From: an uncultured Clostridia bacterium
GTDB lineage: Bacteria > Bacillota > Clostridia > Lachnospirales > Anaerotignaceae
NCBI GenBank assembly: GCA_944378105.1
Contig: CALWGC010000021.1
Coordinates: 1 to 56,805 of the forward strand
Reading direction: 5' to 3'
Length of the DNA: 56,805 nt
Part shown: positions 16,911 to 26,305 of the stretch, in pieces
How the letters are laid out: every line of letters begins with the position of its first letter
How positions within the stretch are numbered: the stretch's first letter is position 1
The notes under the pieces: generated by a model
What the model was told of the DNA's origin: nothing
The model's input: only the letters and a program-made list of their open reading frames with translations
Database searches by the model: none
Position numbers and translations under genes: made by a program

Positions 16911-17981
16911 ATGAAAATCTGGGAAATTCCAACACCAGCACTGATCATCGAAGAAAGCGTGATGGCAGAAAACAGAAAAAAGATGGGAGAAATCACCAAG
17001 CGGGCCGGCGTGGCACTGCGGCCTCATTACAAAACCTACCGCAGTGAAAAAATTGCTAAACTGCAGATGGAAGATGGGGCCAAGGGGATTGCGGCAGCCA
17101 AACTGGGCGAAGCAGAGGACTTGGTAAAAGCCGGCATTCAAGATGTGCTTTTGGCCAACGAAGTGACCCAGCCGGCCAAAATGGAAAAACTGGCGCTTTT
17201 GGCAAAAGAGTGCCACATGACCGTTTGTGTGGACCAGATGGAAAACTTGCTGGCCTTAAACGAGGCAGCAAAAAAAGCCGGTTCCACGCTGCACATTTTT
17301 GTGGAATATAACATCGGCCAAAACCGTTGTGGGGTAAACACCTTTGAAGACTGTTATGCACTGGCCAAGGCGGCCGATGATGCCAGCAATTTGACCTTTG
17401 CCGGCATTGAAGCCTATGCCGGTCATTTGGCCCATGAATATGATTACGACAAACGCTATGCAGCCACCATGGTCATTGAAGATACGCTGCGGGCGCTGAA
17501 AGGCTATCTGGAAGAAAAAGGCCTGACCGTCAAAGACATCAGCGGGGTGAGCACCGGCACCGTTTGCTTCCGCGACGGTATGGAAGGCGGCACCATGTAT
17601 ACCGAAGTACAGCCGGGTAGCTACTTGTTTATGGATACGGCCTATAACGGCGTGAAGTTGCCTTTTGAAGACAGTCTGTTTTTGTTGGCTAGCGTGATTT
17701 CCACCAAAAAAGACCTGGTGGTGACCGATGCCGGGCTGAAAACGGCCAGCGTGGACATGGGAAATCCGGCCTTGGCCGATTACCCAGACGTGGAAAGCGG
17801 CATGAGCGAAGAACATATTTCCCATATCATCCCCAACCATGGCTATCATGTCAATGATTTGGTGCGTTACATCCCCGGCCATTGCTGCACCACAGTCAAC
17901 CTCCACGACCGGTTCTATTTGGTCAACGGAGACGATGTGGTGGATATCATCGAAATCAATAGTCGTGGAAAATCTTATTAA
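16911..17981 (+). CDS. D-threonine aldolase / D-serine deaminase-like PLP protein (alanine racemase fold)
   Basis: A 356-residue enzyme of the DSD1/low-specificity D-threonine aldolase family. RPHYKTYRS near residue 40 carries the PLP lysine. The C-terminal part has PNHGYHVNDLVRYIPGHCC with His and Cys matching the metal site of D-TA/DSD proteins. It would cleave or deaminate a D-3-hydroxyamino acid. It follows the MoxR gene by 15 bases with GGGAGG before its ATG, so it is in the same transcript. How it relates to the ATPase cassette is unknown. Confidence 0.8.
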   Translation: MKIWEIPTPALIIEESVMAENRKKMGEITKRAGVALRPHYKTYRSEKIAKLQMEDGAKGIAAAKLGEAEDLVKAGIQDVLLANEVTQPAKMEKLALLAKECHMTVCVDQMENLLALNEAAKKAGSTLHIFVEYNIGQNRCGVNTFEDCYALAKAADDASNLTFAGIEAYAGHLAHEYDYDKRYAATMVIEDTLRALKGYLEEKGLTVKDISGVSTGTVCFRDGMEGGTMYTEVQPGSYLFMDTAYNGVKLPFEDSLFLLASVISTKKDLVVTDAGLKTASVDMGNPALADYPDVESGMSEEHISHIIPNHGYHVNDLVRYIPGHCCTTVNLHDRFYLVNGDDVVDIIEINSRGKSY

Positions 17982-18032
17982 ATAGATTGAAACAGAAGGA
18001 AAATAATAGGAAGAAACAGAAAGGAAGATCCT

Positions 18033-19178
18033 TTGAATACATTTGCCATTGGGCCCATTCGCCCACCCTTTCATGCAGAAAGCTTGTTGCTCCAGGTGAC
18101 GGAAAACTGTCCTTGGAACCGGTGCAATTTTTGCACCCTCTATCGCGGCGGCCAATTTCGGGTGCGCTCGGTGGAGGATGTGAAAAAAGACATTGACGCC
18201 ATTGCGGCTTTTCGGGATAAAATTGAGCAGTATCGAAAACCAGATGGAGAAATCAGCCATCAGGCGGCCATGACGGCCTATCAAATGCTCTCCAATGAAT
18301 GGGAGCAGGAATGTTTTGCCATGGTGTACCGTTGGATGGTTTCTGACGGGATGCGAACGGTATTTTTGCAGGATGCCAACACCATGGTGTTGCAGGCAGA
18401 AAAACTGGCGGAAATGGTGGCCTATTTACGGAAAAAACTGCCCAGTGTGACGCTGGTGGCTGCCTATGGAAGGGCGGATACTTTATGCCGCATTGCGCCG
18501 GCTGATTTTGCGCTGTTAAAAGAAAGCGGTTTGACCATGATCCATTCCGGCTATGAAAGCGGCAGCGACAAAGTATTAAAACTCATCAACAAAGGCAGCA
18601 CCCAGGCCCAGCAAATCGAAGCCGGGCTGAAAGTGAAAGAAGCCGGTTTTGAGTTTAACGTCTTTTATATGCCGGGAAGCGGCGGGCGGCCCCTTTCGGA
18701 AGAAAATGCCGCCGAAACGGCCAAGGTCATCAACGCCATTGACCCCGATTATGTGCGGATTCGTACCTTTGTGGTGAAGGAAGACGCGCCTATGTGGCAG
18801 CTACAGCAAGAAGGGAAGTTTGATGAGTGCACCGATTTGGAAAAGGTACAGGAGCTGCGGCAAATGATTGCGGCCCTCAACGGCTGCACCGGCTACCTCA
18901 TCAGTGACCATATCATCAATTTATTGCCGGATGTGGAAGGCTATTTGGATCAAGACAAAGAAGCCATGCTTTCTGTCATTGACGACTTCTTTGCCCTGCC
19001 CAAAAAAGACCAACGGCTTTATCAATTGGCCAGACGGATGTGCTTTGGCGGGACGTATCGCCAGATGAATCTGCTGCGTCCGGCCGACTGGACGAAGATT
19101 ACCGAAGTGGAAGAGCGAGTACAAGACGACAGTCAGTGGGAAGGGCTGATGCGGCAATTCCTCCGTCACTATATTTAG
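18033..19178 (+). CDS. Radical SAM protein, function unknown
   Basis: A 381-residue protein. CPWNRCNFC near residue 26 supplies three Cys for a [4Fe-4S]-SAM site with C-x4-C-x2-C spacing, found in a subset of radical SAM proteins. HSGYESGSDKVLKLINKGST resembles the central region of the Elp3/MiaB-like SAM folds. No cobalamin or TRAM domain is seen. The start is TTG with AAAGGAAG five bases upstream. It lies 51 bases after the PLP gene and is closed by a terminator, so it ends this gene array. Substrate not predictable. Confidence 0.75.
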   Translation: MNTFAIGPIRPPFHAESLLLQVTENCPWNRCNFCTLYRGGQFRVRSVEDVKKDIDAIAAFRDKIEQYRKPDGEISHQAAMTAYQMLSNEWEQECFAMVYRWMVSDGMRTVFLQDANTMVLQAEKLAEMVAYLRKKLPSVTLVAAYGRADTLCRIAPADFALLKESGLTMIHSGYESGSDKVLKLINKGSTQAQQIEAGLKVKEAGFEFNVFYMPGSGGRPLSEENAAETAKVINAIDPDYVRIRTFVVKEDAPMWQLQQEGKFDECTDLEKVQELRQMIAALNGCTGYLISDHIINLLPDVEGYLDQDKEAMLSVIDDFFALPKKDQRLYQLARRMCFGGTYRQMNLLRPADWTKITEVEERVQDDSQWEGLMRQFLRHYI

Positions 19179-19206
19179 AACGGGCACACTGAAATATAGA
19201 ATAAAA

Positions 19207-19270
19207 TAAAATACAAAAACAGCGGGAATTTTTCATTACTTTTCTTTGCTGTTTTTGTATTTTTTTTTGC
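19207..19270 (+). terminator. Terminator closing the AraC-to-radical-SAM array
   Basis: A 13-bp stem ATACAAAAACAGC (19211-19223) / GCTGTTTTTGTAT (19248-19260) with a 24-base loop and eight T. Confidence 0.85.
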
Positions 19271-19829
19271 CAAAAGAGATCTGAAAGCCGAAAAATAGCG
19301 GGTTACAGGCATCTATCGACTGTTCGTGAAACAAAAAGAGGAGACGGATATACGAAAGTTTTTGTTTCAAAACTGTGCAGAATTTTTAAGAACATATTCA
19401 ATTTGCATAGAAACAAAGAAATCTTTTTTTAAAATCACATCATTTTGTAAAGAAAAAAAGAAGGGGTAAGCAAAGTGCATAAAGAAAAACGGCAAAAGGG
19501 AAAAAGAGAGGATTTGGGAATCTATGGCAAAAAATGTCTTTCCCTCAAAAGCTTCTGTTCATAGGCCATTTTTTCTTTCTTTGACAAAAGGGTTCCAGGG
19601 AGAGAAGCAAAAAGAGGATTTTCGGCCGATTTTTCTCTGTTTCACATATTTTGTCGGAAAAGAACAAAAAGTAGCATATAATTTTATTCAAATAAAACAA
19701 AAACTAAGTTTTACATACGAATATTATTCGTATATAGAAATTTTGTGGATTTCTCAAAAGAAGTTTTGACGGTTCTGCTTGGTATGTCCAAAAGGATTGT
19801 AGTAAAAGTAACGAAAAGATGGGGATCGC
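19271..19829. other. Long AT-rich non-coding stretch upstream of PFOR
   Basis: About 560 bases without a credible gene. An open frame at 19524-19769 (81 codons) has no ribosome site and an unlikely composition. The stretch holds a perfect palindrome (19715-19733) and AT-rich runs. It may contain upstream control of the PFOR gene; nothing else is recognised. Confidence 0.5.
19715..19733. promoter_or_regulatory. 8-3-8 palindrome upstream of PFOR
   Basis: ATACGAAT-ATT-ATTCGTAT is a perfect inverted repeat about 100 bases upstream of the PFOR -35 box. It has the form of a dimeric activator or repressor site. The protein is not known. Confidence 0.4.
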
Positions 19830-19858
19830 TTGTTTTATAGGGTATATTGTGCTAAAAT
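19830..19858 (+). promoter_or_regulatory. Sigma-A promoter of PFOR
   Basis: TTGTTT (19830-19835), 17 bases, TAAAAT (19853-19858). The leader is about 55 bases and ends in AGGGGGG before the ATG. Confidence 0.7.
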
Positions 19859-19920
19859 AAATACGATGTAGTAAAGATGCTACAGTGTCGTAACACCAAA
19901 CCACTATAGGGGGGAAAATA

Positions 19921-22900
19921 ATGAAGAAACAGTTACGGAAAGCAACCATGGACGGTAACACCGCTGCCGCTCATGCGTCTTATGCTTTCACAGAAGTTGC
20001 TACCATTTACCCAATCACTCCTTCTTCCGTTATGGCAGAAATGGTTGACGACTGGAGCGCCAACGGCAAGAAAAACATTTTTGGCCAGACTGTAGAAGTA
20101 CGGGAAATGCAACACGAAGGTGGTGCCGCAGGTGCCGTACACGGTATTTTGCAAGGTGGCGCCATCGCCAGCACCTACACCGCAAGCCAAGGCTTGATGT
20201 TGATGCTTCCTAATATGTATAAAATCGCAGGCGAATTGCTGCCAGGCGTATTCCATGTCAGCGCCCGTGCATTGGCCAGCAATGCCCTGTCCATTTACGG
20301 CGACCATCAGGACGTTATGACTTGCCGTAATACCGGTTTTACCATGTTGGCAGGCAGCTCCGTTCAGCAGGCCTTCGACCTCGGTTGCGTTGCTCACTTG
20401 GCAGCAATCAAAAGCAGAATTCCTGTACTGCACTTCTTCGATGGTTTCCGTACCAGCCATGAATATCAGAAAATCAATTTGATCGAATATGATGATCTGA
20501 AAGAATTGGTAGACTGGGATGCATTGAAAGCATTTAGAGATAATGCTTTGAACCCAGATCATCCAAAGAGCCGTGGTACGGCAGAAAGCCCGGACATCTT
20601 CTTCCAGGCCAGAGAATCCATCAACAAATACTACACCGTGATTCCTGAAATCGTGCAGGAATACATGGACAAGATCAATGACATTGCTGGCACCGATTAT
20701 AAACTGTTCAACTACTATGGCGATCCTCAGGCAGAAGACGTCATCATCTCCATGGGCTCCTCTTGTGGTGTTATCCGCGAAACCATGGAATACTGGAACG
20801 CCAGAGGCAAAAAACTGGGCTTGGTGGAAGTACACCTGTATCGTCCTTTCTCCGCAGAAGCTTTCTTGGCCGCTGTACCAGAAACGGCAAAGAGAATTGC
20901 CGTTTTGGACAGAACCAAAGAACCAGGCGCTTTGGGCGAACCACTGTACCTGGATGTGAAAAACGTATTTGCAGACAGCGACAGAAACGTCAAAATCGTG
21001 GGCGGCCGTTATGGTTTGGGTTCCAAAGACTTCACTCCAAAGGACGTTATGGCCGTATACCAGAACTTGTGGGCTGACGAACCGAAAAACGGCTTTACCG
21101 TTAGCATCGTAGACGACGTAACCCACCTGTCTTTGCCAGACTTTGTAGAACCTTTCGACTCTACACCAGAAGGCAACTTCTCTTGCAAATTCTGGGGCTT
21201 GGGTTCCGACGGTACCGTTGGTGCAAACAAATCTGCAGTTAAGATCATTGGTGACCACACCGACTACAACGCACAGGCTTACTTTGCTTATGACGCAAAG
21301 AAATCCGGCGGTGTTACCATCTCTCACCTGCGTTTTGGACCAAAGGCCATCGAAGGTTCTTACCAGATCAAAGCAGCCAACTTCATCGCTTGCCACAACC
21401 AGGCTTATGTAGACAAATATGACCTGATTGGCGACTTGAAAGAAGGCGGCAGCTTCCTGCTGAACACCATCTGGTCTCCAGAAGAATTGGAAACCAACTT
21501 GCCAGCAGACCTGAAACGCAAAATTGCACAGAAAAAAGCAAACTTCTATACGTTGAACGCCGTTGATATCGCAAAAGAAATCGGTTTGGGCGGCCGTATC
21601 AACATGATTATGCAAGCTGGCTTCTTTGCCATCTCCAAAATCATCCCAACCGAAGATGCTGTGAAATATTTGAAAGAACAAGTACAAAAAACCTATGGCG
21701 CCAAAGGTGCTGACATTGTAAACATGAACAATGCAGCCATCGACAAAGGTGTCGAAATGATCCGCAAGATCGACGTACCTGCTTCTTGGGCAACCGCAGA
21801 AGATGCACCGAAGGAAGACAATCCTGCCATCCCTGCATTCTTCAAAGACGTACTGTTCAAAATGGGCCGTCAAGAAGGTAACGACCTGCCTGTTAGTGCA
21901 TTCAACGGCCATGAAGACGGTAGCTGGGAACCTTCCTACACCAAATGGGAAAAACGCGGGATTGCCATCGACGTTCCGGAATGGGATGTGGACAAGTGCG
22001 TACAATGTAACAGATGTTCCATCGTATGTCCTCACGCTGTGATCCGTCCTACCTTGTTGGATGCAACCGAAGCAGCCAATGCACCAGAAGGCTATGCCAT
22101 GAAGAAAGCATTGGGCGGCTTTGGCGATATGCAGTATCACCTGTCCTTGTCCGGTATGGACTGTACCGGTTGCGGTGTCTGCGTAAAGACCTGCCCAACC
22201 AAGGCTTTGACTATGAAACCATTTGCACCAATGAAAGAAAAAATGGTGAGAGAATGGGATTACACCATCGATCATGTGGAAGACAAAGAAATTTCTGCAC
22301 AGCAGAAAGCAACCGTCAAAGGCAGCCAGTTCCTCAAACCATATCTGGAATTCAGTGGTGCCTGCGCAGGCTGCGGCGAAACACCATATTTGAAACTGAT
22401 TACCCAGCTGTTCGGTAACAGAATGAGAATTGCAAACTCCGCAGGTTGTACCCATATCTGGGGCGGTTCTCCAGAAATCCCTTACTGCACCGACAAACGT
22501 GGCCACGGCGTTGCTTGGGGCTGCGGTCTGTTCGAAGATACAGCAGAATACGGCTATGGTATGTACTTGGGTACCAAAGCAGTACGCAAATGGTTGAAAG
22601 CACAGGTAGATGAACTGATTGCGAACACTGCAAACGAAGAATTGAAAGCAGCCGCTACGGAATGGGCTGACAATTATATGAAAGCTGACGGTACGAGAGA
22701 CCGTGCAGATAAATTCATTGCAGCAATGGAAAAAGCTGGCGCTGACAGTGCAGAACTGAAAGCCATCTACGAACGCAAAGACTATTTGGTAAAACAGTCT
22801 CAGTGGATCGTTGGCGGCGACGGTTGGGCTTACGACATCGGTTACAGCGGTTTGGATCACGTGATCGCTTCCGGCGAAGACGTGAACATCATCTGCGTAG

Positions 22901-23442
22901 ATACCGAAGTATACTCCAACACCGGCGGCCAGTCCTCCAAAGCAACTCCTACCGCCGCTGTGGCTCAGTTTGCAGCAGCTGGTAAGAAGACCAGAAAGAA
23001 AGACTTGGGTATGATGTGCATGAGCTATGGCTATGCATACGTGGCACAGGTAGCAATGGGTGCTGATCCTCAGCAGACCTTGACTGCCATCCGCGAAGCC
23101 GAAGCTTATGATGGTCCTTCCATCATCATCGCTTACGCTCCATGTATCAACCACGGCATCAAAGGCGGCATGAGCAATGCTCAAGAACATGCCAAAGCAG
23201 CCGTAGAAGCTGGTTACTGGCATCTGTATCGCTTCAATCCAGACCTGAAAGCAGAAGGCAAGAACCCATTCATCATGGATTCCAAAGTGCCTACCGCTTC
23301 CTTCCAGGATTTCTTGAAGAGCGAAGTACGTTACACCTCTTTGATGACCAAATTCCCAGAAACGGCAGCTGCTCTGTTTGAAAAAGCAGAAAAAGATGCC
23401 AAAGACAGATTGGATTCCTATCTGGCCCTGGCCAATCGATAA
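19921..23442 (+). CDS. nifJ: Pyruvate:ferredoxin (flavodoxin) oxidoreductase, single-chain
   Basis: It converts pyruvate and CoA to acetyl-CoA, CO2 and reduced ferredoxin, the central step of clostridial fermentation. At 1173 residues it is the full homodimeric type with all domains fused. YPITPSSVMAE lies in the N-terminal domain. Two ferredoxin clusters are at about 693 (CVQCNRCSIVC) and 747 (CTGCGVCVKTC). CAGCGETPYLKL gives a Cys of the proximal cluster, and GDGWAYDIGYSG near 965 with NTGGQ marks thiamine diphosphate binding. Codon choice is strongly optimised, as in the ribosomal genes. Single gene between its promoter and a terminator. 2-Oxobutyrate from methionine could also be a substrate. 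Confidence 0.97.
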   Translation: MKKQLRKATMDGNTAAAHASYAFTEVATIYPITPSSVMAEMVDDWSANGKKNIFGQTVEVREMQHEGGAAGAVHGILQGGAIASTYTASQGLMLMLPNMYKIAGELLPGVFHVSARALASNALSIYGDHQDVMTCRNTGFTMLAGSSVQQAFDLGCVAHLAAIKSRIPVLHFFDGFRTSHEYQKINLIEYDDLKELVDWDALKAFRDNALNPDHPKSRGTAESPDIFFQARESINKYYTVIPEIVQEYMDKINDIAGTDYKLFNYYGDPQAEDVIISMGSSCGVIRETMEYWNARGKKLGLVEVHLYRPFSAEAFLAAVPETAKRIAVLDRTKEPGALGEPLYLDVKNVFADSDRNVKIVGGRYGLGSKDFTPKDVMAVYQNLWADEPKNGFTVSIVDDVTHLSLPDFVEPFDSTPEGNFSCKFWGLGSDGTVGANKSAVKIIGDHTDYNAQAYFAYDAKKSGGVTISHLRFGPKAIEGSYQIKAANFIACHNQAYVDKYDLIGDLKEGGSFLLNTIWSPEELETNLPADLKRKIAQKKANFYTLNAVDIAKEIGLGGRINMIMQAGFFAISKIIPTEDAVKYLKEQVQKTYGAKGADIVNMNNAAIDKGVEMIRKIDVPASWATAEDAPKEDNPAIPAFFKDVLFKMGRQEGNDLPVSAFNGHEDGSWEPSYTKWEKRGIAIDVPEWDVDKCVQCNRCSIVCPHAVIRPTLLDATEAANAPEGYAMKKALGGFGDMQYHLSLSGMDCTGCGVCVKTCPTKALTMKPFAPMKEKMVREWDYTIDHVEDKEISAQQKATVKGSQFLKPYLEFSGACAGCGETPYLKLITQLFGNRMRIANSAGCTHIWGGSPEIPYCTDKRGHGVAWGCGLFEDTAEYGYGMYLGTKAVRKWLKAQVDELIANTANEELKAAATEWADNYMKADGTRDRADKFIAAMEKAGADSAELKAIYERKDYLVKQSQWIVGGDGWAYDIGYSGLDHVIASGEDVNIICVDTEVYSNTGGQSSKATPTAAVAQFAAAGKKTRKKDLGMMCMSYGYAYVAQVAMGADPQQTLTAIREAEAYDGPSIIIAYAPCINHGIKGGMSNAQEHAKAAVEAGYWHLYRFNPDLKAEGKNPFIMDSKVPTASFQDFLKSEVRYTSLMTKFPETAAALFEKAEKDAKDRLDSYLALANR

Positions 23443-23508
23443 GACACCAATCCTGCCAAAAACGGCTGGGTAACAAAATTTGAACCATCTGAACCATCCG
23501 AATCATTT

Positions 23509-23551
23509 GGCTCCGTTCTCTTTGTTTAGGCAAAGGGGACGGAGTTTTTTT
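23509..23551 (+). terminator. Terminator after PFOR
   Basis: A 14-bp stem CTCCGTTCTCTTTG / CAAAGGGGACGGAG (two G-U pairs) followed by seven T. Confidence 0.88.
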
Positions 23552-23667
23552 GTGGAAACGGAACTTTTTTGAGGTCAAAAGCGTCCAAGAAAATGAAATC
23601 TTCATAGAAATTTCATTGTTTTCCCTGCGGCAATCTTCTATAATAAAGGGAAGAAAGGGGGAGGACG

Positions 23668-24189
23668 ATGACGCGCATGGCGCAGTTTGCACTGGTCAGC
23701 AAGACGCAGTTTCTTTCGGATTGGGAGAATGCGTTTGGTACGGTGAGCGGTGCACAGGAGGCGTATGAAACATTGAAATTACCGGTCCGGGCCACCAAGG
23801 GTTCGGCTGGATATGATTTTTTTTCTCCGCGGACATTTTCGTTGGCGCCGGGAGAAAGTATTTTGCTGCCGACCGGCATTCGGGTACAGATGGAAGAAGG
23901 CTGGTTTTTGGCCTGCTATCCCAGAAGCGGGTTGGGATTTCGTTATCGGTTACAGCTGGATAATACCGTTGGCATCATTGATGCCGATTATTTCGATAGC
24001 AAAAACGAGGGCCATATTATGGCGCGGTTGACCAACGATAGCCGGGAAGGAAAGACGGTGACCGTTTCACAAGGCACCGGCTTTATGCAAGGCATCTTTA
24101 CGCCCTTTGGCATCACTTGGGACGATGCAGCAACCAAGGAGAGAACGGGCGGCTTTGGCAGCACCACAAAAAAGGAGGAGATCAAATGA
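23668..24189 (+). CDS. dut: dUTP diphosphatase
   Basis: It hydrolyses dUTP to dUMP and keeps uracil out of DNA. Length is 173 residues. The five trimeric dUTPase motifs are visible in order: AGYDFFSP, PRSGLGFR, GIIDADYF, QGTGFMQGIF and RTGGFGST. Motif III has Asp in IDADYF where Tyr is next to it, as expected. AGGGGGAGG lies before the ATG. The stop overlaps the next start (ATGA). Confidence 0.88.
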   Translation: MTRMAQFALVSKTQFLSDWENAFGTVSGAQEAYETLKLPVRATKGSAGYDFFSPRTFSLAPGESILLPTGIRVQMEEGWFLACYPRSGLGFRYRLQLDNTVGIIDADYFDSKNEGHIMARLTNDSREGKTVTVSQGTGFMQGIFTPFGITWDDAATKERTGGFGSTTKKEEIK

Positions 24190-25463
24190 AAAAGAGAGTA
24201 ACGGTATGTTTGTTAGCAGCATTGGTGGCCGGGGCCATGCCTTTGACCAGCTTTGCCGCCAGCACCAATGAAATTTCTTCGGATCGCTCGGCCAAAGAGG
24301 ATGGGGAGCTGACGGGCAGCAATGCGCCGACGCTGACCATCTCCAGCAAAGAGGACACGACAGAGGATATGTTCTTTTCTTTGGAGCTGAACAATGCCGA
24401 ATGGCTGTATGAAGGAAGCGGTACGCTGGAAAACGGTTTAACCTATCAGGTGATGAGTGACAGTACTATGATGGTGCAGATGGATGGCGACGTGTTTGAC
24501 TTTGCCAATAACGACATTGTGATTCCTTTGGAAACAAGAATCACAGGCGTGGGCCAGGCCACAGTGACCATCGATCCAAAGGACTCCACCGTTTCGGCCG
24601 GGACCTATGCCTTTGCCCATGTGAATTATCCGGCCATGACCATTCAAATGAAGGAAAACGAAGATGAGGGGACGTTTGGACTCTCTTTTGAAGATAACTA
24701 TCCTTATTCCATGCCAAAGGGCCGTCTTTTTAAACTGACCTTGTCGAAAGGCTATACCTTTGACGACGCCAAGGTGACCGTGACGGGCACTGGAAAATAT
24801 AAAGATTTGGTGGAATTCAAACCTTTCGGAAACGACACCAGCATTGCTTACGTACAGACCACCAACTTTACGCCAGGCAGCGAAGGCACCATTACGGTGG
24901 AAGGTATTTCCTATGTGGGAAGTAGCGAAGAAGCTCCGGTTTTGACCATTGAACCTGTGTATGGACAAGGCAGCAGCCTTTCTTATAACCTCTCCAAAAC
25001 CGAAGAAGAGACCACGCCGGAAATGACTCAAAAAACCGTACTCTTTACCGTAGGCGGTAATTACTATGTGGTGGATGGCGATGAGATGGTGACCATGGAA
25101 GCTTCTCCTTTTATTGATGAAAACGGACGGACCATGTTGCCATTACGGGCCTTGTCCAATTCCATTGGAATTGCAGACAAATATATCACTTGGGATGACG
25201 AAAGCAAGACGGTGATTATCCTGGCCGACTTGGATGGCGATGGCACCCACACAGATCAAGTATCGGTGACGGTGGGACAAAAACAGATTGATGTCAATGG
25301 CAAGAAAATCGCCATGGATACCCAGGCCGTGATCCAAGATGGCTATACCTATTTGCCAATGCGGGCCGTGCTTAATGCACTGGGCTTTACCGATGAACAG
25401 ATTCAGTGGAGCGAAAAAGACAAAACAGTGACACTGACTTGGGAAGAAGCAAAGGCAGAATAA
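24186..25463 (+). CDS. Secreted protein with C-terminal copper amine oxidase N-domain-like (stalk) region
   Basis: A 425-residue exported protein. The start at 24186 (MKKRVTVCLLAALVAGAMP) gives a clean signal peptide ending near TSFAA. Residues about 50-290 form beta-rich segments that I do not recognise. The C-terminal 120 residues contain GRTMLPLRALSNSIG and GYTYLPMRAVLNALGF, the two repeats of a Cu_amine_oxidN1/stalk domain common in Firmicute envelope proteins. It overlaps dut by four bases, so the two are co-translated, although a functional link is not obvious. GGAGG precedes the start. Confidence 0.78.
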   Translation: MKKRVTVCLLAALVAGAMPLTSFAASTNEISSDRSAKEDGELTGSNAPTLTISSKEDTTEDMFFSLELNNAEWLYEGSGTLENGLTYQVMSDSTMMVQMDGDVFDFANNDIVIPLETRITGVGQATVTIDPKDSTVSAGTYAFAHVNYPAMTIQMKENEDEGTFGLSFEDNYPYSMPKGRLFKLTLSKGYTFDDAKVTVTGTGKYKDLVEFKPFGNDTSIAYVQTTNFTPGSEGTITVEGISYVGSSEEAPVLTIEPVYGQGSSLSYNLSKTEEETTPEMTQKTVLFTVGGNYYVVDGDEMVTMEASPFIDENGRTMLPLRALSNSIGIADKYITWDDESKTVIILADLDGDGTHTDQVSVTVGQKQIDVNGKKIAMDTQAVIQDGYTYLPMRAVLNALGFTDEQIQWSEKDKTVTLTWEEAKAE

Positions 25464-25502
25464 GCAAAAGAACATTTGAAAAAAAGAGAACAGAGTGATA
25501 AC

Positions 25503-25538
25503 AAAAAGCCGCAGCCAGGAAACAGGCTGCGGTTTTTT
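25503..25538 (+). terminator. Terminator after the stalk-domain gene
   Basis: AAAAAGCCGCAGCC pairs with GGCTGCGGTTTTTT around an 8-base loop. Confidence 0.9.
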
Positions 25539-25627
25539 GTTTGTGATACAATTTCTTGGAAAGGCTCTTTTCAGCAGGTACCTAACTGGAGTATAATCAG
25601 AAGAAACGGGACAAAGGAGTGGTGCGT

Positions 25628-26293
25628 TTGGCAACTTTGGCAGAAAAGATCGACCATACCAATTTGAAATCCACGGCGACGGCCCAGGACATCCGTCTGC
25701 TTTGCGACCAGGCGAAGAAATGGGGCACGGCGTCGGTTTGTGTCCATCCCCTTTGGGTGGCGTTGGCGGCAGAGGAGCTGAAAGAAAGCGGCGTCGCCGT
25801 TTGTACGGTGGTAGGGTTCCCGCTGGGGGCCAATACCAGCCGGATCAAAGTGCTGGAAGCGGCAGAGGCGGTGAAAAACGGTGCCACGGAGGTGGACATG
25901 GTGCAAAACATCGGTTGGGCCAAGGAAGGAAGATGGGCCGATGTGGAGGCAGAGATTCGCCAGGTGGTGGAAGCGGCAAAGCCGGCTTTGGTAAAGGTGA
26001 TTTTAGAATGTTGTGATTTGACAAAGGAAGAAATCCGGCAGGCGGCGTTATGTGCCGTGAGGGCCGGGGCCGATTTTGTGAAAACATCCACTGGCTTTTC
26101 CACCGGCGGGGCCACAGTGGAAGATGTGAAACTGTTAAAAGAAGTGGTGGCCGGGCGCTGTCAAATCAAAGCCGCCGGCGGCATCCGTTCTTATGAAACG
26201 GCAAAGGCCATGGTGGAGGCCGGGGCCGACCGGATTGGCGCCAGTGCAACGGGCACTATTATTAAGGAAGAAACAGAAGCGATGGGAGAATGA
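25628..26293 (+). CDS. deoC: Deoxyribose-phosphate aldolase
   Basis: It cleaves 2-deoxyribose-5-phosphate to glyceraldehyde-3-phosphate and acetaldehyde in deoxynucleoside breakdown. The core shows EVDMVQNIGW, FVKTSTGFSTGGAT with the Schiff-base lysine, and IKAAGGIRSYETA with the second lysine. The TTG at 25628 was chosen because AAAGGAG lies eight bases upstream; GTG at 25619 or 25622 would be too close to that site. Length is about 221 residues, as usual. The aldo/keto reductase gene follows after 12 bases and could reduce an aldehyde product (inference). Confidence 0.92.
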   Translation: MATLAEKIDHTNLKSTATAQDIRLLCDQAKKWGTASVCVHPLWVALAAEELKESGVAVCTVVGFPLGANTSRIKVLEAAEAVKNGATEVDMVQNIGWAKEGRWADVEAEIRQVVEAAKPALVKVILECCDLTKEEIRQAALCAVRAGADFVKTSTGFSTGGATVEDVKLLKEVVAGRCQIKAAGGIRSYETAKAMVEAGADRIGASATGTIIKEETEAMGE

Positions 26294-26305
26294 AGGAGGG
26301 CAACG

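Noticed and set aside
19524..19769. An 81-codon frame upstream of PFOR
   Set aside because: No ribosome-binding site, unlikely composition and no recognisable domain.
19933..23223. A 1096-codon open frame antisense to PFOR
   Set aside because: A shadow of the highly codon-biased PFOR gene: no start signal, no recognisable domain and a His/Cys/Phe-rich composition.
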